DNA of 28,361 nucleotides, taken from positions 1 to 28,361 of the forward strand of contig BDIP01000152.1 in assembly GCA_003568945.1 (NCBI GenBank), read 5' to 3'. The translations under genes and the position numbers were made by a program. The notes under the pieces were generated by a model, which saw only the letters and a list, made by a program, of their open reading frames with translations, was not told where the DNA came from and searched no databases. Origin of the DNA: Kipferlia bialata. Taxonomy: Eukaryota; Fornicata. Below are positions 19,801 through 28,336 of the stretch, one piece after another (within the stretch, counting starts at the first letter, position 1; each line of letters begins with the position of its first letter).

Positions 19801-22800
19801 TGGAGATGACAATAGTACTAACCTCATGTAAGGATGGCATGTTGGCAATTGCTTCACCCAAGAATGTAGCAGCGGCATCGTCGATGGAGTTCTGCCTCAA
19901 GGAGAGCTGAAGATGAGTGATGACAATTCTCTGTAAACGAATCTCCACTAATTCTGGCATATACTCTCTTGCTGCATATCATACTACGAGAGTAGGGCCT
20001 ACAATGGACAACTCTAAGTACCTTTCCGAGACTCTCTAGCTGTGGAAGCACGTCACTCAGAGCTCTGGTACTATGCTCTCCCAAGGAACACCTATCCAGA
20101 ACTAGCTGATGTCAAGTGACCTGAATAGAGATAGAGTATCAAGGATATAGAGACAAGTATTGAGAATAGTGTATACTGAATGTAAAGGCGTACCGATTCT
20201 AAGCGGGGCAGAGAGCGCAACGAGTGTGCAAGAATATCAGCTCCTGTCTTGTTTGTCCCTCCATACATTCTGTCCAGATTGTGACCACAGAGGTTGAGCT
20301 GATGGTTAGGGGAACCCTAGAATCCAATGAATATAGAGAATATTAGTAGGGTACCAGACAAGTTCTATGAATCCATAGATTGCAGAATAATCACTCACCG
20401 ACTTGAGATTGTGTGCTCCAGAGAGTCCGCGTAGGATGGGGTGTGTGGAACCACTGATACGAGTTCGGGCACTCAAATCCAGCTAGAGGTTAGTACTCAG
20501 CGATATTAGCAGTATATACACAATCTGAATACAATAAGGGCTGTCTGCCTTACCAGTTCAAGTTGGTGCATCTGTGTAAGGGCCGATCCTAGCACCGACG
20601 CTCCATCTTCTCCTATCAAGTTGTCACTCAAGTCCAGCTGATATGAGGACAGAGGACACAGGAGATACCATGGGGAACATGGGTAAGATACCAACCTCTG
20701 TTACTGTGGGATGTTGCGCTAGTACACCCGCTATTGCACTAATGCCAGTAGATGTCAGGGTGCACCGTCTCAGGTACAACTGGTATGAGGGACCTTGATT
20801 ACTCCTCCATCCTCAGTATGTACAAATTGTGATGTACATCAATTTAACTAGGAAAGTAACCATGATACCTTGGTAAGACACTCCATCTTAGAGAGAGCCC
20901 GTGCCAATTCCACGGCAACATCATCCCACATACGGTTGTCGCTGAGGTCCAACTGGGGTAAGATTCCGCATCTAGTATCCACTAAGGCAAAGGATGAATG
21001 GCGAGTGGATATATGTATACTACTGTATCACCCTTTACATCAGATATGACAGAAGACGTACCACAGTGAGTGTTGGAACCTCCATCAGAGCTCTTACTAG
21101 CACTAAGGCACCTGGCTCATACTGATAGTGTGCTGCTACCCCCTCAATTTGACACCCGATCAGGTGCAGCTGATATTAGATGATGAGTTATGTGCACTGG
21201 TGTATATGTAAATGCTAAGAATACTGCAACAATGGACCGCTCTTCCGGGAGCAGAATTCTTATGACGTACCTCCTGAATAGCCTCCAATCGTGGCAGGAT
21301 CTGAGCTAGCACCGATCCTCCTCCGTCGCCAAGGGCATTGTGGCTCAACACTAGCTGGAGTGAGAGAGACGCCTACACTCATGCATTCATATCATATATT
21401 AACGACAAATACAAATGAATAACCAAATTCCTGTACTCTCAACACTAGAGATAAACAGACACATACCTCGAATATATACATCCAATGACCATATGATTAG
21501 GTATATAGCAACAGTTACCCCTACCTTTCTGAGACCGTTCAGTCTTGGTAGGAAAGCACCTATCCTGCCAACACCCTCCACTCCTATGCGGTTGTGGGAC
21601 AGGTCCAACTGGGGTGAGATAACTTGGGATTAAAGTAGATAACATACAGTTTGGATCACTCCAATATCTCTATGAGTTCCAATCTAACAGTAGATGTTAA
21701 TGGATATAGATCAGCATGGTTGTGGGACTGGTCCAACTGGGTTGAGTGTCCAGAAGTAGGAGATAACATATATAACCTCATATATATACCTCGGTCACAG
21801 CGTCTGGAATTGATGAGCTCAACCATCCAGTGCCGTCTAGATTGGCATTGCGCAGGGAGAGCTTAGGGTAAGTAGTCGACACAACATCTATACATGCAGA
21901 AATCATGAAGATGTTGGCATTGCGTAGGGACAATTGTACAATGAGAAGATATCTATGATGGAGGACAGAGGGAAGGAGATACATTAAAGAATGTGACTTC
22001 AGGTTGGTATTGCGCAGGGACAGCTATACAGTGAGTGGACACTCTGTATGGTATCTATAATGTATGATGGGGTAGACATAGTGTGAGGGCAGTTGACATT
22101 GATACTAAACATAATCACCACATCTAGAGTCACTGCTGTAGCGAAGGTGTAGAAGAGTAGGGAGATGTACGTAAAAATCCATCAGGCAGTGATGTAGTAG
22201 GGTAAGTGGACATAGCTACCTTGCCACCCGTGGTACAGTGGGCAAAACACTTAGTGACTGATGTAGCTATGACACATGATAGCAATCAATATTGTGAGGG
22301 AGGAGTAACACATTCAGGGAAGTACCTTTGCCACCCCTGGCACATTGTCGAGTGCTCTGAAGAACGGAAACCCAGCATCGGCATACAGGTCGATGCCATC
22401 CAGGGACAACTATTGATTAGATACACATATGTAACAGTACACTATGCATATATGTAACAGTACACTATACATATCACAATTTTCCACAGCTATTGATAAA
22501 CAATATGAATGTATTGATCTAGCTCGATGCGATCTAGGCACATCTAAGGGTGGGATATACACTACGGGGGGGGTAGGGGCTAGAAATAGAAGTGAGTGAT
22601 ATGGAGAGAGGGAGAGAGCGAGATATATATAGACACAATCAGTCATATTGATATGAAACTAGGGGAAGAGAGAGAGAGACATAGCTTTACCGTACCGTGG
22701 ACACAGGTCCCACATGTGAGATGGCGTATGAGAGTGCCCTGACTGCATCTGGGTCTCTGATGTGCAAAGGGGTAAGGGATAGCTGAGATTAGACATGCGT

Positions 22801-22841
22801 ACATCTAAATCCACATGTAAGTATCTCTATAATTAGTTAGA

Positions 22842-22875
<34 letters not shown>

Positions 22876-23570
22876 TATGACAGAGAGAGCCCTGATTGCA
22901 TCTGGTCTTCTAAGACGCGGAGGTGTCAAATACAGCTGATGTGTTAGATGTGGATAAAACTCTCATATACATACAATGTAGTATCACTGACTGCATCTGG
23001 GTCTCTAAGATGGAGAGGTGTCAGACAGATATGAACTAGAGAGAAGGATAGGGAGAGAGGGGGGGAATTAAGCATCAGATACTATAACGAACAAGGGTGT
23101 TGTGGATGTTTATATTAAAGGGGTGTGATGCGTGTAGGTGGTAATAGAGAGAGGATATAGTAGGGAGGGGGGGGGGGAATTGAGCACTAGACAATGAACG
23201 TGACATCAGCTGGAAGAGGGATGGCTGAAGGTGCAAGGGAGCGGGTAGTGAGACAAGGATGTGAGGGGGGGAAAGGGGGGGGGGGTATGTGTATGTGACA
23301 GCTGTCTTGCCTCTGTATCCCCCTCCCTCTCTCTGAACTGCCTCAGAGTGGCAGCCACCCCGGCATCTTCACACTGCCTGATGATAAGTATATCGGACTG
23401 CTCAATAATATACAATTATCATGATACACATACATATCATCTTCACACTGCCTGATGATAAGTATACACATATGACATATAGTATACAGGTGATTATGTA
23501 GTATCTGATTGGTGTTACCTACTGCACCATGGCTGGTAAGGGAGGTGATTCTTTAGGGGGGTGGGGGAGG

Positions 23571-23611
<41 letters not shown>

Positions 23612-23993
23612 AGAGCATAGTCTAGTGAGAGTCTTCCAAATCTGAGTATTGACACAGTGGTTGGTACTAACATATACTGAATACACAGAGACTGAGCGTC
23701 AATGGGGGAGCAAATTCTCTGCTCTTCAGGACACATCCTGACATACAGGCACTGTCACCCTGCCCAGACAAACAAATACACTCACACCACTCCTCTCTAG
23801 TGCATATATAAGCACTCACCCCGTCCTGCAGCCTTCCGTCCAGTATCTGCTGCAGCACCTCGACACAGTATGCACGGGGGTTCTCTGGGTTGGTGTATGA
23901 CACCATGGCAGCCAGATACCGCAGCAGGTCCGTCACCTGGTACTTGCTCAGATACGCAAGGGCCGCAGCCCTTGGGTCATTGCCAGAGTCCAT
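16702..23993 (-). CDS. LRR (ribonuclease-inhibitor type) protein with RIIa-like N-terminus
   Basis: This multi-exon gene mostly has one LRR per exon. Consensus: LxLxxNxIGDxGaxxLaxaLpxLxxLT, 28 residues, exon 84 bp, phase 0. Exons after the first three: 22696-22782, 22326-22409, 21790-21861, 21525-21608, 21271-21354, 21062-21169, 20869-20952, 20696-20779, 20554-20637, 20399-20482, 20194-20298, 20022-20105, 19823-19906, 19603-19689, 19334-19417, 19144-19227, 18920-19003, 18673-18756, 18395-18478, 18129-18320, 17888-17971, 17702-17785, 17331-17414, 17170-17253, 16967-17050, 16702-16899. Each unit begins with AG|CT or AG|TT and ends near a Lys/Glu before GT. Units of 87, 105 and 108 bp carry small in-frame inserts; one is 72 bp. 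The product would be a solenoid scaffold. With an RIIa-like domain, a cilium-related role is possible but not shown. Whether 18129-18320 ends a first gene is open. Join between exon 3 (5' end 23377) and 22782 is unresolved. Confidence 0.8.
17598..17638 (-). repeat. Exon 3'-end echo in LRR intron (parent 17702-17785)
   Basis: About 36 bases (gaggtgtgtcagcagaggca and ggccn) repeat the donor end of the exon at 17702 about 100 bp further along the intron, with a GTAGGG donor kept. Confidence 0.85.
18129..18320 (-). other. Atypical LRR exon with charged tail
   Basis: It starts as a normal repeat (LNLRGNSISGSCQQQI) but continues as ARVSRARELAEARDKQERE and EESEKENQFRAWCRGC, like the capping end of an LRR domain. 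A donor (GTAGAAG) after GTG keeps phase 0, giving 192 bp. If that donor is unused, the frame stops about 60 bp on, near 18070. So it is either a charged insert inside one long protein or the last exon of an upstream gene. Confidence 0.65.
18803..18834 (-). repeat. Exon 5'-end echo in LRR intron (parent 18673-18756)
   Basis: ATGCCTCCATATGG plus AGATGAAGCTG repeats the acceptor end of the exon about 73 bp upstream in gene order; the AG is retained. Confidence 0.65.
19474..19507 (-). repeat. Exon 5'-end echo in LRR intron (parent 19334-19417)
   Basis: GCCAAGCTCATCAAGGTTTA followed by GCTGA matches the parent with one change, at a period of about 82 bp; the CAG acceptor is intact. Confidence 0.85.
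21716..21747 (-). repeat. Exon 5'-end echo in LRR intron (parent 21525-21608)
   Basis: GGTTGTGGGACTGGTCCAAC followed by TGGGTTGAG repeats the acceptor end with one substitution in the exon part, about 121 bp away. Confidence 0.85.
21909..22037 (-). repeat. Two exon 5'-end echoes (parent 21790-21861)
   Basis: TTGGCATTGCGTAGGGACA near 21914 and TTGGTATTGCGCAGGGACAG near 22004 repeat TTGGCATTGCGCAGGGAGAG of the parent. The more distal one keeps a TAG acceptor; the nearer one has lost its AG. Confidence 0.85.
22216..22243 (-). repeat. Exon 3'-end echo in LRR intron (parent 22326-22409)
   Basis: ACCTTGCCACCCGTGGTACA matches ACCTTTGCCACCCCTGGCACA at the donor end of the parent, about 107 bp away; GT retained. 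Confidence 0.75.
22892..23034 (-). repeat. Two larger echoes of an LRR exon (parent 22696-22782)
   Basis: 22892-22946 and 22987-23034 repeat GACTGCATCTGGGTCTCT-type sequence and most of the 5' half of the exon. Read on -, they give LYLTPPRLRRPDAIRAL and CLTPLHLRDPDAV against LSLTPLHIRDPDAVRAL, so protein sense is partly kept. They could be decayed or alternative repeat exons. Confidence 0.75.
23439..23464 (-). repeat. Exon 5'-end echo (parent exon 3, acceptor at 23378)
   Basis: ATCTTCACACTGCCTGATGA plus TAAGTATA is identical to 23363-23390, at a period of 76 bp. Two identical acceptors therefore precede this exon. Confidence 0.9.
23519..23676 (-). other. Proline-rich exon 2 of the LRR gene
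   Basis: Acceptor TATTCAG precedes TAT ATG TTA; the frame reads YMLVPTTVSILRFGRLSLDY, then a run of Pro encoded by a 35-base C tract, then LPSPTPLKNHLPYQPW. It ends in phase 2 before GTAACA, which matches the phase needed by the CATCAG|GCAGTGTG acceptor at 23377. It would be a flexible linker between the N-terminal domain and the LRRs. Confidence 0.6.
23574..23608. repeat. 35-base G homopolymer
   Basis: An unbroken G run on + within the proline-rich exon. Length errors are common in such runs, so the frame through this exon depends on the printed length. Confidence 0.9.
23820..23993 (-). other. First exon of the LRR gene: RIIa/DPY-30-like domain
   Basis: The 58-codon exon begins MDSGNDPRAAALAYLSKY and continues QVTDLLRYLAAMVSYTNPEN then PRAYCVEVLQQILDG. 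The pattern YL..YxVxxLLxxLxxxxxxxxPENPxxxxxxxLxxI resembles the short two-helix dimerisation-docking domains (RIIa/DPY-30 type) known in axonemal and PKA-anchoring proteins. The exon ends in phase 0 at a strong GTGAGT donor. Confidence 0.7.
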
Positions 23994-24114
23994 GGGGGGC
24001 ACAGAGTGTGGACTGTAAGAGAGACAGAGGAATTGGCTATGGTTCCGAGACAAAAAGTCAAGGGGGCCAGGTCACTCAGCACAGAATCTATTGAGTTACC
24101 CTTCTGGAGAGCAA
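23994..24114. promoter_or_regulatory. 121-bp divergent start-to-start spacer
   Basis: The ATG of the LRR gene (23993, -) and that of the NOC2 gene (24115, +) face away from each other across 121 bp. If neither has an upstream exon, both promoters and 5' UTRs must fit here. I see no clear TATA element. Confidence 0.5.
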
Positions 24115-27100
24115 ATGAGGCACTCTGAGGATAGTGAGAGCAGTTCTAGCGACTCTGAGCAGTCTGAGCACCCCGAGCAGCGTGATGAGGAGTTTAGCGA
24201 GGATTCTGATGATGATGTGAGCGATGACAGCTCCTCAGAGGGTGAGATGGACGAGGAGGGCATGTTTGAGGTGTCTGACGAGGATATGTTTGCCGACAAC
24301 GTGGCCTACATGTCCTCAGAGCAGTACTCTGAGCTGGAGAGCCAGATTGAGGCCCAGCCCTCCTGGAAGCGTGTGCGCACCTTTGTGGATCTGCTTGTGG
24401 CCTATGGACGCCTGGGCTCTGCAGGAGCAGAGGGCCAGAAGAAGAAGGGGGGAGTGCGTGTCATGGCAGACAGCGAGGTGCTGATGCAGACCCCCGCCAC
24501 TGCTGTGCGTCTGCTTGCCCCTGCCCTGATCAGACTGGCCAAGGGGGGGGAGAGTGCCACAGGGGGGGAGGAGGAGGGGGCAGTCCCCATGAACCAGTAC
24601 GCATCGTACGCACGCACCAGGCCACTGGTGAAGGTGGGTGTATGTGTGGATGGGGGTGCATGGGGCGGAGTATTGTTTAGATGTGGTGTCAGAAGTGATT
24701 ATACCATTAGGTCTATGTCTCTATATCTCTTGCCCCAGTCAATGCCACTGTCACAGATGTGTATCTATTCTATACTCTGATAGCTCTCAGGTACCCCCCC
24801 CCCCCTTATGCCAGGCCTCTGTCAATGCCATTACAGAGATGTATATCTGTTGTATTCTCTATATCTATTCCATACTCTATTATGTCTAATGTATCACCTT
24901 ATGCCAGGCCTCTGTCAATGCCATCACAGAGATGTCCTCGGTCTATGTCTCTGCCGACATGCTGTGCACACTGTTCAACATACTGGGTGAGACATCATAT
25001 GTATATATGCACTTACTATATCTCTGTATATATGTGTCTATATGTATATCTGCCGACATGCTGTGCACCCTGTTCAACATACTGGGTGTGTGTATATCAT
25101 ATACTTGTGTTGCCATATGCTAACTCTACATCTGTATCTCTGTATCTATATGTATCCACTTGCATGAGCTGTCTCACCCCCAGCCTCTCTGGCCCCTCTC
25201 CTGGTGCACATTGAGATGTGTGCAGACAAGGTATAGATACGCAATCATATATGGTATAGTATATGTACAGAGTTTGTACAGAGGTAGATATTGAGATGTG
25301 TGCAGACAAGGTATGGAGATGTGTTTGTATACACTGGCATTTACATACACTGGTACTTATACGTTGAGATGTGCATACAAGGTTTTGTATTCAGATATAT
25401 ACCCGTCCGTGTTGTTCTCTACCCCCACCCCAGGCCCTGCACCTTGCCAAGGAGATATAGTATCTATCATATATATATAGCATGTGTGTGTATATATTGT
25501 GTATATGAGTGTATTCATATCTCACCCCAGGCCCTGCACCTTGCCAAGGAGCACCTGGTCAATGTGGACCCACAAGTCCGGTAGGGTTATAGATATATAG
25601 ATATATAGATAGAGAGAATTATATATGGGTGTGTGTACATATATATGCACCTGGTCAATGTGGACCCACAAGTCCGGTATGGTACATGTGTATATATATG
25701 TGTATACACATATTTATGAGTGGATAGATGTATGTATGTGTGAATGTACCTGGTCAACGTGGACCCACAAGTCCGGTAGGATATGAGTGAATGTGCATAT
25801 GATTCCTGTATCATAGTGTATTCACAGCCTTATGTATAGTATCTCTCTGTCTGACCCCCAGTCTCTTTGCCTATGTGTGCATCAGGGCCATGGCCACAGC
25901 AGCTGGGGCCTCGGACCAGGTATATATATATTTGTAGAGAGAGTGAGAGGGAGAGAGTATGTATGTATGTACTTTACCCTAGGTAGTAGGCGAGTGCTGC
26001 AAGACTGTCTTTCTGTCCCTCTCTCTCTATTTTTCTCACTATATCAATACTCCCCCTCACCCCCCAGGTAGTGGATGAGTGCTGCAAGACTGTGTACATG
26101 GGCTTCATGTCTGTGTGTGTCAAGAGGACAGTGCACTCACTCCCAATGGTGGCTTTCATCAGGTACTGGTGTATATGATATAGTATATACAGTATGTATG
26201 TTGTATATATAGAGTGTATTAATGTGTCTGTGTGTGTCAAGAGGACAGTGCACTCACTCCCAATGGTCGCATTCATCAGGTATGAGTCATCTCTATATCC
26301 CCCCCCCCCCCACCCCCCTTCCGTTGTCTCATAGGTTCAGCACCGTTGACCTGTACATGATGTATGTATAATTCATGTTCTAGTACATATCATATGTAAT
26401 CCCCCATATGTACCTATCCAATCTAACCCCCAGGTCCTGCACCGTTGACCTGTACATGGCTGTGCCTGAGTACGGACTGAGACACGCATTTGCATACATC
26501 AGGTATTATACATATACATGTAAGGTCTATTCATAGATCATCACTCCCTCCTGTTTCTCTCTAGTCTAACCCCCCAGGGAGCTAGGTGTGTTCCTCCGCA
26601 CCACCCTCAAGGGAGGGGTGGGTGCCCTGGGGGGGAAGAGGATGAGGGTATGTAGTGAATATAGAGTGTATAGTGTATAGCATATATTTATCTGGTATGT
26701 GTATACCCTCTCACCCCAGGTCAAGAAGGAGAAGGCCGCCTCCCTGACCGGTGTCCTCTCCTGGAGGTTCATGAGTGCCCTCAGGCTGTGGGCTGCCCTG
26801 GTCATCAAGAGCAGCCAGGCAGGGTCACAGGTAGGGTAACTGTTTTATATGCTACTTATACTCTGTATCATTGCATTTGCATTCATATTCATTGTTGCTT
26901 ATCCCAGGACTTCGACGGCATCATCTATGCCCTGGTTGAGACCATGCTCTGTGCATTCAGAGCAGTGCCCCAGGTGTGTAGCTGTATATAAATATATATG
27001 TGTGTGTATGTAATATATATGTAAGTGTGTGTGCATTCAGGGCAGTGCCCCAGGTATGGGTATATATCATCTCTCTCTCTCTCCCTCTCTCTCTCTCTCT

Positions 27101-27188
27101 TCCCTATTTCCCTCTCTCTATATATCTCCCTCTCATTAATTAGGCTGTCAGGTTTGCCCCTGCCCGTCTCCACATCATGTGTGTGTGC

Positions 27189-27222
<34 letters not shown>

Positions 27223-28336
27223 GTCTCTCTCTCACTCTCTAGGCCGTCAGGTTTGCCCCTGCCCGTCTCCACATCATGTGTGTCTCTCTCTCTCTCTCTC
27301 TATATATATATACATAAGTATATGTCTCTCTCTCACTCCCTAGGCCGTCAGGTTTGCCCCTGCCCGTCTCCACATCATGTCTGCCCTGGCCGGTATCCAG
27401 AGTGCCACGGAGATGCACATACCAGTGGTGGCAGGATGCATTGAGGTATATATACAATTCTATATGCACACACACACATATATATTTGTATATGTGTATA
27501 CCCCAACCCCAGGTGCTCCAGAATGCTGCCTACCCCCCCAATGTGGCCAACCTCAAGAGGATCCAGCAGAAGGTATGGGTTATGTAGTGTATCAATATGT
27601 ACGTATATCTGAGTACATACAGTACATATCCCTTACCCCCCAGGGCGTGACCCAGAAGAATGGCCTGCTTGACCTGTCCCTGGTCCTTGTAGTGTCACCC
27701 AGCGTGGCACACTCAGTCGGTATGTAGATATACAATATATGTATAGGGAGAGAGAGAGAGAGGGAGAGAGAGAGAGAGAAGGTAGACCTTTGGGGTGTCA
27801 CCCAGCGTGGCACACTCAGTGGGTATGTGTGTATATATATGCATATTGAGAGAGAGAGAGAGAGAGAGAACAGCCCCCTCCTGTCTCACACCCCAGCCTA
27901 CCGTGAGACCCTTCTGCTGGACACCCTGGCCATCATGCTGACATCCATGAGAGTGACAGCTAGGTGATTACATATATTTACTATATACACGTCATTTCCA
28001 TATATTTCCCATGAATGTGATAGCAAAGGTGTTGATGTGCATTGATATCTATCAGGAGACGCCTCTATCCCTCACCCCCAGGACGGCTGCCTTCCCTGAG
28101 TTTGTGACTCTGCCCATCCACCAGATCAAGGAGGTCAGGAGGTGGGGCGCATATGTGTGATGCATTCATGATGTATACACATTCTATTGTTCATTGATAC
28201 ACTCTCCTAACCCCCCAGGATGGCTGTCAAGTCCAAGCCCTACGCTGGTGGCTCTAGACCTTCCAAGTACCCAGCCATCCTCAGGCCATTTGGCAAGGAC
28301 GTGGCAGCATGGTGTGACAAGTGCGTGAGACTATGA
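24115..28336 (+). CDS. NOC2: NOC2-family nucleolar complex protein (ribosome biogenesis)
   Basis: Sixteen in-phase exons: 24115-24633, 24908-24986, 25184-25230, 25531-25580, 25862-25919, 26068-26162, 26434-26502, 26578-26647, 26720-26830, 26908-26973, 27344-27445, 27513-27572, 27644-27719, 27897-27963, 28082-28141, 28219-28336; 548 residues. The N-terminus is strongly acidic and Ser-rich (MRHSEDSESSSSDSEQSEH on), then DMFADNVAYMSSEQYSELE. The NOC2 core follows: VYMGFMSVCVKRTVHSLPMV, AFIRSCTVDLYMAVPEYGLR, HAFAYIRELGVFLRTTLKGG, VLSWRFMSALRLWAALV, YALVETMLCAFRAVPQAVRF, APARLHIMSALAGIQ. These fit the family's IR-x-LA-x-x-LR and WxFxxxLxxW patterns. NOC2 acts with NOC1/NOC3 in nucleolar 60S pre-ribosome maturation and export. 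The product is shorter than yeast NOC2 (about 710), mainly at the ends. The last exon ends KDVAAWCDKCVRL-stop; a GTGCGT donor at 28321 would allow a further exon outside the window. Confidence 0.9.
24733..24848 (+). repeat. NOC2 intron 1: two echoes of exon 2 start
   Basis: Copies at 24733-24764 and 24805-24848 repeat CCAGGCCTCTGTCAATGCCA with TCACAGAGATGT of exon 2 (24908). The nearer has one substitution in about 30 exon bases; the farther lacks seven bases. Both keep CAG. Periods are 93 bp and about 83 bp. Confidence 0.92.
25049..25089 (+). repeat. NOC2 intron 2: echo of exon 2 end
   Basis: CTGCCGACATGCTGTGCACC then CTGTTCAACATACTGG|GTGTG repeats 24951-24990 with one change in 36 exon bases; period 98 bp; donor intact. 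Confidence 0.95.
25291..25455 (+). repeat. NOC2 intron 3: two exon 3 end echoes and one exon 4 start echo
   Basis: TTGAGATGTGTGCAGACAAG|GTATGG at 25291 is identical in its exon part. A shorter, diverged one lies at 25364-25387 (TTGAGATGTGCATACAAG|GTTTTG). CACCCCAG|GCCCTGCACCTTGCCAAGGAG at 25427-25455 repeats the start of exon 4 exactly. Periods 81, 73 and 97 bp. Confidence 0.95.
25647..25780 (+). repeat. NOC2 intron 4: two echoes of exon 4 end
   Basis: CACCTGGTCAATGTGGACCC then ACAAGTCCG|GTATGG (25647-25680) is identical to the exon; the second (25747-25780) differs at two positions and ends CCG|GTAGGA. Periods 96 and 99 bp. Similarity stops a few bases past each GT. Confidence 0.95.
25977..26014 (+). 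repeat. NOC2 intron 5: echo of exon 6 start
   Basis: CTAG|GTAGTAGGCGAGTGCTGC then AAGACTGT repeats CCAG|GTAGTGGATGAGTGCTGC AAGACTGT of exon 6; period 85 bp; AG kept. Confidence 0.9.
26223..26364 (+). repeat. NOC2 intron 6: exon 6 end echo and exon 7 start echo
   Basis: 26223-26283 repeats about 55 bases of exon 6 (TGTCTGTGTGTGTCAAGAGG on to TTCATCAG|GTA) with two changes; period 117 bp. 26331-26364 repeats exon 7 start (AG|GTTCAGCACCGTTGACCTGT ACATG); period 99 bp. The intron side diverges immediately after GTA. Confidence 0.95.
27029..27284 (+). repeat. NOC2 intron 10: exon 10 end echo and two exon 11 start echoes
   Basis: GTGCATTCAGGGCAGTGCCC CAG|GTATGG at 27031 differs at one base from exon 10. 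AG|GCYGTCAGGTTTGCCCCTGC CCGTCTCCACATCATGT occurs at 27142 and 27241 before the true exon 11 (27344). Each copy runs into GTGTG, so each is bounded by a potential acceptor and donor. Periods 80, 99 and 101 bp. Confidence 0.95.
27795..27830 (+). repeat. NOC2 intron 13: echo of exon 13 end
   Basis: GTGTCACCCAGCGTGGCACA CTCAGTGG|GTATGT repeats the donor end of exon 13 with one change; period 103 bp. Confidence 0.95.
28008..28034 (+). repeat. NOC2 intron 14: faint echo of exon 14 end
   Basis: CCATGAATGTGATAGCAAAG|GTG resembles CCATGAGAGTGACAGCTAG|GTG of exon 14; period about 65 bp. It is the most diverged of the set. Confidence 0.5.

Noticed and set aside
22840-22875. Long TA runs here and at 28341-28361 as promoters or origins
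   Set aside because: Plain dinucleotide repeats with no supporting context.
27025-27475. Frames made of repeated Ser-Leu or Glu-Arg units
   Set aside because: Microsatellites in NOC2 introns plus exon 11 copies read out of frame.
24733-27830. Exon-edge copies as a CRISPR-like or satellite array
   Set aside because: Each copy matches only its own neighbouring exon; there is no common repeat unit.
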